DNA of 64,000 nucleotides from Actinomycetota bacterium (GTDB taxonomy: Bacteria > Actinomycetota > Actinomycetes > S36-B12), in NCBI GenBank assembly GCA_016717115.1, contig JADKGE010000006.1, positions 62,001-126,000 on the forward strand, written 5' to 3'. Positions 17,894-25,992 of this stretch are shown piece by piece. The notes beneath the pieces are model-generated. The model was not told the DNA's origin. It did no database searches and was given only the letters and a program-made list of their open reading frames with translations. Numbering within the stretch: position 1 is the stretch's first letter; each line of letters opens with the position of its first letter. The position numbers and the translations under genes are program-made.

Positions 17894-19307
17894 GCAACCA
17901 GTCGATGACCTGGCTCGCGGTCCAGCCGTCGGGGTACAGGTCGGCGAGCGCACGCGGGGCCGCGCCGTCCGCGCCCAAGGTGACGATCGGTCGCTCGACG
18001 TAGCCGTCCTTGCGCGTCTGGCCCATGCCCACCGCGGTGACCAGGCCGTTGCAGATGCACTGGCGCCCGACGGTGTCCTCGATGTCGCCGTCCTTCTTCA
18101 CGTACATGTGCTCGGGCTCTGAGGCGCACTTGTATCCGACGACGCCGCCCTCCTTGAGGTACGGAGCCCGCAGGAAGCCCAGATCGCACAGCCGCGGGCG
18201 CTCGGCGTAGACCGCCGGGTCGGACAGGGTGCCGGTGATCTCCGCCACCTTGAACGGGAAGCCGGTGGGGGAGGCCAGCGGGTCGGTGCGCACGTGCAGG
18301 GAGCCGTCCTTGGCGCCGGCGATGAGGGTGGCGCGAATGGTGTCGTCGAGGCCGGAGTCGACCGATAGGGCGAACGCGGTGCCCACCTGGACACCCATTG
18401 CGCCCTGCTCCTTGGCCTCCCGCAGGGCGGCGGGAGTGCCCGCGGCACCGGCGACCCAGAACGGCAGCCCGAGGGCCGCGATCTTGACGAGGTCGGGCTC
18501 GTCGCGGGGCCCGAAGACCATCTCGCCGTTGTCGTCGATGACCACCTTGCGCGGGGGAGCGTTGTGACCGCCGGCCGGCGGGGCCTCGACCACGAAGCCG
18601 TCGGGACGGATGACCTCGTCGCGCGCGAGGAAGGCGCCCAGGACGTGGGAGGAGATGATCGCGAGGAACACCGGGCGGGTGAGCGGGGGCAGGTCGGGGC
18701 CGACGAGGTCGCGGGCGTCGAGGTCGAGGGTGAACTGGCTCGCATCCGCGCCGGCGACGTCGATGGGGAAGTGGACGGGCTCGTCGGCGGCGAGCAGGTT
18801 CAGCAGGCGGGGGATCTCGCGAGGCACGCCCGCGCCCATGAGCACCGCGTCGACGCTGGCGATCATGGCGCCGAGCAGGGTGCCGGGAGTGGAGAGCTGG
18901 ATCTTCTCCAGGCAGTTGATGCCGACGAGGCCGTCGTGGCCCTCCTTGGCCAGCCACACCTCGACGAAGCCGCCGAGGACGACGAGCTCCATCGAGGCAC
19001 GATGCGGGTGCACCGTGAGATGGGCGAGGGGGGCGTACGGGGTGCCCTCGGGACGGCCGCCTTCGCGGAAGAAGCGGGTCACGGCACGCTGCGCCATCTC
19101 CTGGTTGGGGAAGTGCGAGAGCGCGCGCCGAGAGTGGCCGTCGGGATCGCCGTCCTGTAGACGACGGGCCAGGACGACGTCGAGCGCCACACCGGACACC
19201 ACCCCGAGCTGACCGCGACGCGAGACCGCCTGGGCCAACCGCCACGAGGAGACGGCGGCACCCATGCCGCCCTGGATGATCTCGGGCAGATCGGTCGCTG
19301 TCAGCAC
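17883..19307 (-). CDS. Nitronate monooxygenase family flavoprotein
   Basis: 474 residues with a TIM-barrel FMN fold of the NMO/2-nitropropane dioxygenase family: IIQGGMGAAVSSWRLAQAV at the N-terminus, VAGAAGTPAALREAKEQGA and MGVQVGTAFAL for the phosphate-binding part. It is longer than class I enzymes (about 320-370). The C-terminal extension carries three cysteines in YKCASEPEHMYV and GRQCICNGLV, a feature of a long actinobacterial subgroup. The substrate may be nitronates or a lipid-derived compound. The GTG at 19307 is chosen over the TTG at 19328 because AGGAGG lies just before it. Two palindromes lie upstream. Confidence 0.87.
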   Translation of the reverse strand: MLTATDLPEIIQGGMGAAVSSWRLAQAVSRRGQLGVVSGVALDVVLARRLQDGDPDGHSRRALSHFPNQEMAQRAVTRFFREGGRPEGTPYAPLAHLTVHPHRASMELVVLGGFVEVWLAKEGHDGLVGINCLEKIQLSTPGTLLGAMIASVDAVLMGAGVPREIPRLLNLLAADEPVHFPIDVAGADASQFTLDLDARDLVGPDLPPLTRPVFLAIISSHVLGAFLARDEVIRPDGFVVEAPPAGGHNAPPRKVVIDDNGEMVFGPRDEPDLVKIAALGLPFWVAGAAGTPAALREAKEQGAMGVQVGTAFALSVDSGLDDTIRATLIAGAKDGSLHVRTDPLASPTGFPFKVAEITGTLSDPAVYAERPRLCDLGFLRAPYLKEGGVVGYKCASEPEHMYVKKDGDIEDTVGRQCICNGLVTAVGMGQTRKDGYVERPIVTLGADGAAPRALADLYPDGWTASQVIDWLLTG

Positions 19308-19330
19308 GCACGCCTCCTGGCGGGTCAACT

Positions 19331-19358
19331 TACGTATACGTAGGTTACGGTACCGTAA
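19331..19358. promoter_or_regulatory. Two adjacent palindromes upstream of the nitronate monooxygenase gene
   Basis: TACGTATACGTA (19331-19342) and TTACGGTACCGTAA (19345-19358) are each perfect palindromes, separated by 2 bases, 24-51 bases upstream of the GTG at 19307. They lie between the nitronate monooxygenase start and the end of fadB, where only a promoter for the former is expected. The second matches the site at the fadA promoter in the outline TTAC-N6-GTAA. A TetR-type regulator of lipid degradation is a reasonable guess, not shown by the sequence. Confidence 0.65.
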
Positions 19359-19394
19359 GTTCGCCCAAAGGCGACAATTGACCCCAGCCGAACG

Positions 19395-21500
19395 CTAGCC
19401 CGCCAGTGAGGCCACCCCGGGCGCCAGGAAGCGATGTCCGGTCGCGCGCTCGGCGGCGCCGCTGCGGTCGAGGTAGGGCGTGATGCCGCCCAGCCAGAAC
19501 GGCCAGCCGGCGCCCAGCAGCATGCACAGGTCGATGTCCTGCACCTCGGCCACGACACCCTCGTCAAGCATGCGACGAGCCTCGTCGGCCATGGCATCGA
19601 CCGCGCGGACGCGCACCTGCTTTTTCGTCAGGGGCTGGTCTCCCTGGACGAACAGGGCGGCGATCTCGGGGTCGATCACGAGCGCGCCCGACTCGTCCTT
19701 CATGTAGATCGACGTCTTGCCGGCGGCCACAACGGCTCGCATGCTGTCCGAGACGTAGAAGCGCTCGGGGAAGGCCGCGTGCATGGTCTCCGACACGTGG
19801 AACGCCACCGCCGGGCCGACGAGCCGAAGCAGGTTGAACGGCGACATCGGCAGACCCAGGGAGTCCAGCGCCCGGTCTGCGACGAGGAAGTCCGTGCCCT
19901 CGTCGACCGCCTTGGTCACCTCTCCGAGGAACCGCGTGAGGAGACGGTTGACGACGAACGCCGGGGCGTCCTTCACCAGGACGCACGACTTCTTGAGCTT
20001 CTTGCCGACGGCGAACGCGGTGGCCAGCGTCGCGTCGTCGGTGTGCTCGGCCCGGGCGATCTCCAGCAGCGGCATGAGTGCGACCGGATTGAAGAAGTGG
20101 AAGCCCACGACCCGCTCGGGATGCGCGAGGCCCTCGGCCATGGCGGTGACGGACAGCGACGAGGTGTTGGTCGCCAGAACGCAGGTCTCCGAGACAACGG
20201 CCTCGACCTCGGCGAACACCTGCTTCTTGACCTCGAGGTTCTCGAAGACCGCCTCGAGGACGAAGTCGGCGTCCGCGAATGCGGCCTTCGACGTGTCGCC
20301 GGTGACGAGCGCCGTCAGGCGGTTCGCCTTGTCCTGGCTCATCCGGCCCTTGGCCACCTGGCCGGCAAGGTCGTCGCGGACGTAGGCGAGGCCCTTCTCC
20401 ACGCGCTCCGCGTCGAGATCCGTCATGACGATGGGCACCTCGAGCCGGCGGACGAACGTCAGGGCCAGCTGACTGGCCATGAGCCCCGCGCCGACGATGC
20501 CGACCTTGGTGACCTTCCTGGCCAGCGACTTGTCCGGCACTCCCACGGGGCGCTTGGCGCGCTTCTGCACCAGGTCGAACGAGTAGATGGAGGCGCGCAG
20601 GTCGTCGCCCATGACGAGGCGGGTCAGCGCTTCGTCCTCGGCGGCGAAGCCCTCGTCACGGGTGGCCGTCTTGGCCGCCCGGACGAGGTCGAGTGCCACG
20701 TAGGGGGCCGGGGTGCAGCCGTGCAGGCGATCGTCGACCATCCCTCGCGCGATGTCGATGATCATGTCCCACGAGTCGCGATCGGGCTCGGTGCGGGGCA
20801 CCTCGATGGCGCCCCGGACGACGGCGGCGGCCCAGCGGATCGACTCCTCGAGGAAGTCGGCCGGCTCGAACAGCACGTCGACGACGCCCAGCCGGAGCGC
20901 GTCCTTGGGCTTCATCTGCTTGTTCATCTGCAGCGGGTTGCTGATGATGACCTCGAGGGCGTTCGCCGGACCGATGAGGTTCGGCAGCAGCCACGCGCCG
21001 CCCCAGCCGGGGATGAGTCCGAGGAACACCTCGGGCAGCGACATGGCCGCGGCACCGTAGGACATGGTCCGGTAGTCGCAGTGGAGGGCGAGCTCGGTGC
21101 CGCCGCCCATGGCCGCGCCGTTGACGAACGCGAACGTCGGGACGTCCATCTCGCCCAGCCGGCGCATGACGTTGTGGCCGAGCTCGGCGAACTGACGGAT
21201 CACCGCAGCGTCGGTGACCTTCCCGATGGCGGACAGATCGGCACCGACCGCGAAGATGAACGGCTTGCCGGTGACGCCGATCGCGGTGATGTCCGTCATC
21301 GCCGCGACGGCGTCGAGGGCCTCGTCGAGCGACGTCAGGCCGCCGAGGCCGAACGTGCTCGGCCTCGTGTGGTCACGACCGTTGTCGACGGTGATGAGCG
21401 CCATGCGACCGGCACCGTCGGGCATCTCGAGCGTGCGCACTCTCGCGTGCGTCACGACCTCTTCCGCGGCGGCCGTGGCCTCGGGGGACTGCGCGCTCAT
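19395..21500 (-). CDS. fadB: Fatty-acid oxidation multifunctional protein (enoyl-CoA hydratase / 3-hydroxyacyl-CoA dehydrogenase)
   Basis: 701 residues combining both middle steps of beta-oxidation. The hydratase domain (about 20-250) has FVNGAAMGGGTELALHCDYR and LGLIPGWGGAWLLPNLIG. The dehydrogenase NAD domain (about 330-510) has KVGIVGAGLMASQLALTF and VVGFHFFNP, and the C-terminal dehydrogenase domain follows (KDAPAFVVNRLLTRFLGEV). It normally partners a thiolase, and its ATG at 21500 overlaps the stop of the thiolase gene (ATGA). It is transcribed from the fadA promoter. The gene lies 88 bases upstream of the nitronate monooxygenase start on the same strand. Confidence 0.94.
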   Translation of the reverse strand: MSAQSPEATAAAEEVVTHARVRTLEMPDGAGRMALITVDNGRDHTRPSTFGLGGLTSLDEALDAVAAMTDITAIGVTGKPFIFAVGADLSAIGKVTDAAVIRQFAELGHNVMRRLGEMDVPTFAFVNGAAMGGGTELALHCDYRTMSYGAAAMSLPEVFLGLIPGWGGAWLLPNLIGPANALEVIISNPLQMNKQMKPKDALRLGVVDVLFEPADFLEESIRWAAAVVRGAIEVPRTEPDRDSWDMIIDIARGMVDDRLHGCTPAPYVALDLVRAAKTATRDEGFAAEDEALTRLVMGDDLRASIYSFDLVQKRAKRPVGVPDKSLARKVTKVGIVGAGLMASQLALTFVRRLEVPIVMTDLDAERVEKGLAYVRDDLAGQVAKGRMSQDKANRLTALVTGDTSKAAFADADFVLEAVFENLEVKKQVFAEVEAVVSETCVLATNTSSLSVTAMAEGLAHPERVVGFHFFNPVALMPLLEIARAEHTDDATLATAFAVGKKLKKSCVLVKDAPAFVVNRLLTRFLGEVTKAVDEGTDFLVADRALDSLGLPMSPFNLLRLVGPAVAFHVSETMHAAFPERFYVSDSMRAVVAAGKTSIYMKDESGALVIDPEIAALFVQGDQPLTKKQVRVRAVDAMADEARRMLDEGVVAEVQDIDLCMLLGAGWPFWLGGITPYLDRSGAAERATGHRFLAPGVASLAG

Positions 21501-22708
21501 CAGTTGCTCCCTGCGTAGTTGACGTTCTCCCAGATGACCGTTCCGCCCATGCCGAGCCCGATGCACATCGTCGTGATGCCGTAGCGGGCCAGCGGGTCGC
21601 GTTCGAAGTCCCGCGCCAGGTAGGACATCAGGCGGATGCCGCTCGAGGCCAGCGGGTGTCCCACGGCGATCGCGCCACCCATCGGGTTGACGCGGGGGTC
21701 GTCGTCGGCGATGCCGAAGTGGTCGAGGAACGCCAGCACCTGCACGGCGAACGCCTCGTTGATCTCGAACAGGTCGATGTCGGAGATGCTCAGGCCGGCA
21801 CGGGCAAGCGCCTTCTCCGTGCTCGGCACGGGACCAACGCCCATCACCTCGGGCTCGACGCCCGCGAAGGCGAAGCCGACCATGCGCATCTTCTTCGACA
21901 GGCCGAGCTCGTCGGCCGTGGCCTCGCTTGCCAGCACCGCGGCCGTGGCGCCGTCGGTGAGCCCGGAGCTGTTGCCTGCGGTGACTCGGCCGTGCGGCCG
22001 GAAGGGGGTCTTGAGGCCGGCCAGTCCTTCCATGGTGGTGCTGGGTCGGGGCGCCTCGTCGGCGGTCATGAGACCCCAGCCGAGTTCGGCGGACCGCACA
22101 GCGACCGGCACGAGGTCGGGCTGGATCCAGCCCTCGGCATAGGCGTGGGCCGTCTTCTGCTGCGACCCGAACGCGAACGCGTCGGCGCGCTCCTTGGTGA
22201 GCTGGGGGAACCGATCGTGCAGGTTCTCGGCCGTCATGCCCATGTTCAGCGCCTCGATGTCGACGAGTCGCTCGGCGATGAAGCGCGGATTGGGATCGAC
22301 GCCCTCGCCCATGGGGTGCCGCGACATGTTCTCGACGCCACCCGCCAGGGCGACGTCGTAGGCGCCGGCCATGATGGCGCTGCTCAGTGTCGTGACGGCC
22401 GTCATCGCGCCCGCGCACATCCGGTCGACGGAGTAGCCGGGCACCGAGGTCGGCAGGCCGGCCAGAAGGGAGGCGGTGCGCCCGATCGTCAGGCCCTGGT
22501 CGCCGATCTGCGTGGTCGCCGCCACCGCCACGTCGTCGATGCGCTCGGGGGGCAGGGCGGGGTTGCGCCGCAGCACCTCCCGGAAGACTTTGACCACCAG
22601 GTCATCGGCTCGGGTCTCGGCATAGGAGCTGCCGGCCCTCCCGAAGGGGGTGCGTACCCCGTCCACGAACACGACTTCCTGCGCGGCTCGGCCCACGACG
22701 GCTCCCAT
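21500..22708 (-). CDS. fadA: Acetyl-CoA C-acyltransferase (3-ketoacyl-CoA thiolase)
   Basis: Cleaves 3-ketoacyl-CoA with CoA, the last step of beta-oxidation. 402 residues, the normal thiolase length. Catalytic residues are seen in DRMCAGAMTA (nucleophilic Cys), the NEAFAVQ segment, AVGHPLASSGIR (His) and the C-terminal CIGLGMG (Cys). It is the first gene of the fadA-fadB operon and starts at ATG 22708. The upstream 60 bases contain a TAATAT -10 candidate and inverted repeats, so the operon appears to have its own regulated promoter right after the RNase D gene. Confidence 0.95.
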   Translation of the reverse strand: MGAVVGRAAQEVVFVDGVRTPFGRAGSSYAETRADDLVVKVFREVLRRNPALPPERIDDVAVAATTQIGDQGLTIGRTASLLAGLPTSVPGYSVDRMCAGAMTAVTTLSSAIMAGAYDVALAGGVENMSRHPMGEGVDPNPRFIAERLVDIEALNMGMTAENLHDRFPQLTKERADAFAFGSQQKTAHAYAEGWIQPDLVPVAVRSAELGWGLMTADEAPRPSTTMEGLAGLKTPFRPHGRVTAGNSSGLTDGATAAVLASEATADELGLSKKMRMVGFAFAGVEPEVMGVGPVPSTEKALARAGLSISDIDLFEINEAFAVQVLAFLDHFGIADDDPRVNPMGGAIAVGHPLASSGIRLMSYLARDFERDPLARYGITTMCIGLGMGGTVIWENVNYAGSN

Positions 22709-22741
22709 GGATTCACGCCGCCCGAGTGGGCGGTCAGCGCC

Positions 22742-22783
22742 ATATTACCGGCGGGTAACTTGTCTGGCTACTCGCTAGTAACC
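22742..22783. promoter_or_regulatory. fadA promoter with two operator-like inverted repeats
   Basis: On the minus strand TAATAT (plus 22742-22747) is a good -10 for fadA, about 34 bases before its ATG. TTACC-GGCG-GGTAA (22745-22758) overlaps it, and GGCTACT-CGCT-AGTAACC (22766-22783, one mismatch) lies just upstream. The first shares TTAC-N6-GTAA with the perfect palindrome at 19345-19358. The second runs over the last codons and stop of the RNase D gene. Repression by a fatty-acid-responsive regulator is inferred. Confidence 0.55.
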
Positions 22784-24015
22784 TCGGGCGTCTCGGCCGT
22801 GATGATCGCCTCGGCGAGCAGGCCGGCCGTGGCCTCGATCTGCCACTGCCGCGCGCCCAGTTCCGCCAGGATCGCGCCCACCGAGTGCTCGTCGACGGGG
22901 GAGGGTGGCTCCCAGCACACGCGACGCACGGCGTCGGGGGACAGGAGGTTCTCCACCGGCATCCCCAGGCCCTCGGCGACCGCCGAGACGGCCGCGCGCG
23001 CCGCCTCGAGGCGGGCGAAGGCGGCCGGGTCGCGATCGGCCCAGCTGCGCGGCTGGGGCGGTCCGCTCGATGGCAGGGAGGACAGCGGCAGCTCGCCGGC
23101 CGGTAGCGCCTGTGCCTCGGTGATCGCCGACCACCACCTGTTGAGGTAGCGCTTTGCGCCGCGGCCGGAGAACTCCTTCAGCGCCCCGAGGGCGTCGATC
23201 GACACGGGATGCGCCTGGACCGCGGCCAGGATCGCCGCGTCGGGCAGGATGCGACCGACCGCGATATCGCGCTGTCGGGCGATCTCGTCACGGCGCAGCC
23301 ACAGGGCCCGGGCCACGGCGAGGTCCCGAGGCTTGCGGACCCGGTGGATGCCGGAGGTGCGGCGCCACGCCTCGTCGCCGCGGTCGCGAGGGACGAAGGA
23401 CAGCAGCGCCTCGAACTCCTGGCGGGCGTACTCCCACTTGCCGGCGTCGACGAGCTCGGCGTACATCACGTTGCGCAGCTCGACGAGCAGCTCGACGTCG
23501 AGGGCCGCGTACCGCAGCTGGGCGGCGTTCAGCGGTCGAACCGACCAGTCGTTCGCCCCGTGGCCCTTCTCGAGGACGTGACCCAGCTCGCTCATCACGA
23601 GCGCGCCGAGGCTGACGCGCTCACGGCCGAGCAGGCGGCCGGCCAGTTCGGTGTCGAACAGGGCGGAGGGTCGAAGGCCCACCTCAGCCAGGCAGGAGAG
23701 GTCCTGCGTCGCAGCGTGCAGGATCCACTCGACGCCTGCGGTCGCATCGTTCACGGGCGTCAGGTCGGGAACCTCGATCGGGTCGATGAGCGCCGTGCCC
23801 GCGCCCTCGCGACGCAGCTGGATGAGGTACGCCCGCTGGCTGTACCGGTAGCCGGAGGCGCGCTCGGCATCGAGCGCCAGCGGTCCGGTGCCGTGAGCGA
23901 GCAGATCCGCGTAGGTCGCCAGCCGGCCGGCATCCGTGATGACCTCGGGGACGCCGTCACGCGGCTCGTAGGGCGACGGGACGGGGGGCTCCGCGGCCTC
24001 GGGCGCGGAGGTCAA
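22768..24015 (-). CDS. Ribonuclease D-like protein with HRDC domain
   Basis: 415 residues. A DEDD 3'-5' exonuclease domain (about 25-200) has GPLALDAERASGYRYSQRAY, WILHAATQDLSCLAEVGL and LRYAALDVELLVELR, which supply the acidic metal ligands. An HRDC domain follows (about 220-295, ALWLRRDEIARQRDIAVGR). The role is probably RNA 3'-end trimming. The start is taken as TTG 24015, overlapping the DUF3000 stop (TTGA). No ATG or GTG with a better ribosome site precedes the conserved part, so the first few residues are uncertain. The order DUF3000 then RNase D matches Rv2680-Rv2681. Confidence 0.88.
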   Translation of the reverse strand: MTSAPEAAEPPVPSPYEPRDGVPEVITDAGRLATYADLLAHGTGPLALDAERASGYRYSQRAYLIQLRREGAGTALIDPIEVPDLTPVNDATAGVEWILHAATQDLSCLAEVGLRPSALFDTELAGRLLGRERVSLGALVMSELGHVLEKGHGANDWSVRPLNAAQLRYAALDVELLVELRNVMYAELVDAGKWEYARQEFEALLSFVPRDRGDEAWRRTSGIHRVRKPRDLAVARALWLRRDEIARQRDIAVGRILPDAAILAAVQAHPVSIDALGALKEFSGRGAKRYLNRWWSAITEAQALPAGELPLSSLPSSGPPQPRSWADRDPAAFARLEAARAAVSAVAEGLGMPVENLLSPDAVRRVCWEPPSPVDEHSVGAILAELGARQWQIEATAGLLAEAIITAETPEVTSE

Positions 24016-24614
24016 CTGCGATTCCGTCGGCGCAGGGCACCCACGTGCGTGACCCCCTGCGGCAGCGGTGGCAGCCCGGCCGCCTGGGCCAGGAGGTCGA
24101 GCCAAGCCGAGACGTGGAGCGCCATGTCGTCGACGACGAGGCCGGTCTCCTCGGACTCGATCGGGGTCCACGAGGCGCGGATCTCCACGAAACCGTCCGA
24201 CGGACGCTCGATCATCGTGCCGAACGAGCGCCCGGAGGTCCGGGTCACGGTGCCGCCCAACTGGGTCGCGTGCGCGCCCACACCGGCCAGCGACTCGGTG
24301 ACCCAGCTCCAGCCGACGTCGTGCAGCATCGGGTCGTCGACGAGGTCGGCCTCGAGCGCCGCCCGGACGAAGACCACCGCCCGGAACGAGCCGTCCCATT
24401 CGTCGACGCCGTCGGGATCGTGCAGGAGCACGAACCGCCCGCTCGCCGAGGCGTCGTCGGGATCGGCCATCTCCACTGTCAGCGCGACGGCCGAGGGGGC
24501 CAGTCGCGACGGCGCCGGCGCCTCGTCGATCTCGAACTCCGGACGCACGCTCACGGACTTCACCTGGGCGAGCGCGAGCTCGAAGGCATCGGCGGTCGCG
24601 GTGATGGTTCGCAC
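24012..24614 (-). CDS. DUF3000 family protein
   Basis: 200 residues matching the actinobacterial DUF3000 family (Rv2680 position, always beside RNase D). Typical stretches are FELALAQVKSVSVRPEFEID near the N-terminus, PHDVGWSWVTE-like LHDVGWSWVTESLAG in the middle, and DMALHVSAWLDLLAQAAGLP near the end. The function is unknown and no catalytic motif is evident. It starts with GTG 24614, divergent from the EamA transporter gene, and its stop overlaps the RNase D start, so the two genes are translationally coupled. Confidence 0.9.
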   Translation of the reverse strand: MRTITATADAFELALAQVKSVSVRPEFEIDEAPAPSRLAPSAVALTVEMADPDDASASGRFVLLHDPDGVDEWDGSFRAVVFVRAALEADLVDDPMLHDVGWSWVTESLAGVGAHATQLGGTVTRTSGRSFGTMIERPSDGFVEIRASWTPIESEETGLVVDDMALHVSAWLDLLAQAAGLPPLPQGVTHVGALRRRNRS

Positions 24615-24704
24615 CCCTGCAGGCTATTCGCGCGGGCGCCTCCCGCTCGGGCAGGCGCGCCGACGGTCTGCTCGGCGCCGTGGCACGTCCCCTAGTGTGG
24701 CGGC

Positions 24705-25535
24705 GTGGCCGCCCTCCTTGCCGTCATGTCCTCGCTCATGTGGGGAACGTCGGACTTCCTCGGCGGCGTCCTGTCCCGTCGCCTGCCGTCTATCGCCGTG
24801 TACGGAATATCCCAGTCGATCGGCTTCGTGTTTCTGGTCGTCGCCGCCACCGTCACCGGCTCCTGGTCGGCCGAGCCGGGCTACTGGCCCTGGGCCATCG
24901 CGGCGAGCGTGCTGGGCCTGGTCGGGATGGTCGCCTTCTACGCCGCCCTGGCGATCGGCCCCATGGGCCTCATCTCCCCCCTCGTCGCGCTCTCGGTCAT
25001 CGTGCCCCTGGGCGTGGGCCTGATCCGCGGCGAGACGCCGACGCCCGTCCAGCTGGTCGGCATCGCCGCCGCCATCGCCGGCATCCTGCTGGCCAGCGGC
25101 CCCGAGCTCTCGGGCGCCGAGAGTGCCCGACCGCTCCTGCTCGCGGCCGGGGCCGCGATCGCGTTCGGCGGGATGTTCGTGTTCATGGCGGAGGGCAGCA
25201 AGCACGATCCACTGATGACCATGACGGCGATGCGCATCACGACCATCGTCATCTTCGCGGCGGTCCTGGCCAAGACGCGGACCTTCGGCGGTGCGACGCG
25301 GCGCGACCTCCTGCCGCTCGGCGTCATCGGGGCGTTCGACGCGTCGGCGAACGTCGCCTTCGGATTCGCGACGACGATGGGCCTGCTGTCGGTCACCGCG
25401 GTGCTGGGCGACCTCTACCCGGTGGTCACCGCGGTGCTCGCGGCCTTCTTCCTGCGCGAGCGGCTGCGCCCGATCCAGTACGCCGGCGTTGCCGCCGCAT
25501 TGGTCGGGGTGGTGATGATCAGCTCCGGCGCCTAA
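24705..25535 (+). CDS. EamA/DMT family transporter
   Basis: 276 residues made of ten predicted transmembrane helices in two EamA repeats (about 1-130 and 140-276): SSLMWGTSDFLGGVLSRRLP at the start of repeat 1 and AFGFATTMGLLSVTAVLGDL then YPVVTAVLAAFFLRERL in repeat 2. Drug/metabolite transporters of this type export or import small metabolites; the substrate is unknown. It starts with GTG 24705. It converges with msrB, and the two stop codons interlock in CTAA. Confidence 0.87.
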   Translation: MAALLAVMSSLMWGTSDFLGGVLSRRLPSIAVYGISQSIGFVFLVVAATVTGSWSAEPGYWPWAIAASVLGLVGMVAFYAALAIGPMGLISPLVALSVIVPLGVGLIRGETPTPVQLVGIAAAIAGILLASGPELSGAESARPLLLAAGAAIAFGGMFVFMAEGSKHDPLMTMTAMRITTIVIFAAVLAKTRTFGGATRRDLLPLGVIGAFDASANVAFGFATTMGLLSVTAVLGDLYPVVTAVLAAFFLRERLRPIQYAGVAAALVGVVMISSGA

Positions 25536-25990
25536 GTGCCGGCGTCGGGCTCCAGGGTCATGGAGATCGAGTTGATGCAGTAGCGCAGGTCGGTAGGCGT
25601 GCCGTAGCCCTCACCCTCGAACACATGGCCGAGGTGGCCACCGCAGGCCGCGCATCGCACCTCCGTGCGCACCCGCCCCAGTGAGCGGTCCTCGATGTAC
25701 ACCACCGTGTCCTGGGCCAGGGGAGCGTAGAAGCTCGGCCAGCCGCAGTGCGAGTCGAACTTCGTGTCGCTGCGGAACAGCTCGGCGCTGCAGGCCTTGC
25801 AGCGGTAGACGCCCTCGGTCTTGGTGTCGGTGTACTCGCCGACGAACGGCGCCTCGGTGCCGGCCTCGCGCAGGACGTGGTACTCCAGCGGGGTCAGCTC
25901 CGCCTGCCAGTCGTCCTCGTCCCTGAGCACGACGAAGGGGGTTCCATCGGGACGCAGGCGCCCATCGCGGGCGGGGGTCGAGTGGGCCAT
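25532..25990 (-). CDS. msrB: Peptide-methionine (R)-S-oxide reductase
   Basis: Reduces methionine-R-sulfoxide in proteins. The 152-residue length is normal. The zinc site is present as two CxxC pairs (CKAC and CAAC). SHCGWPSFYAPL and the active-site RYCINSISM, with the resolving/nucleophilic Cys, are intact. It is a single-gene unit in the cytoplasm and part of the oxidative-damage repair set, as is Rv2674 in M. tuberculosis, where it lies in the same neighbourhood. Confidence 0.96.
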   Translation of the reverse strand: MAHSTPARDGRLRPDGTPFVVLRDEDDWQAELTPLEYHVLREAGTEAPFVGEYTDTKTEGVYRCKACSAELFRSDTKFDSHCGWPSFYAPLAQDTVVYIEDRSLGRVRTEVRCAACGGHLGHVFEGEGYGTPTDLRYCINSISMTLEPDAGT

Positions 25991-25992
25991 GG

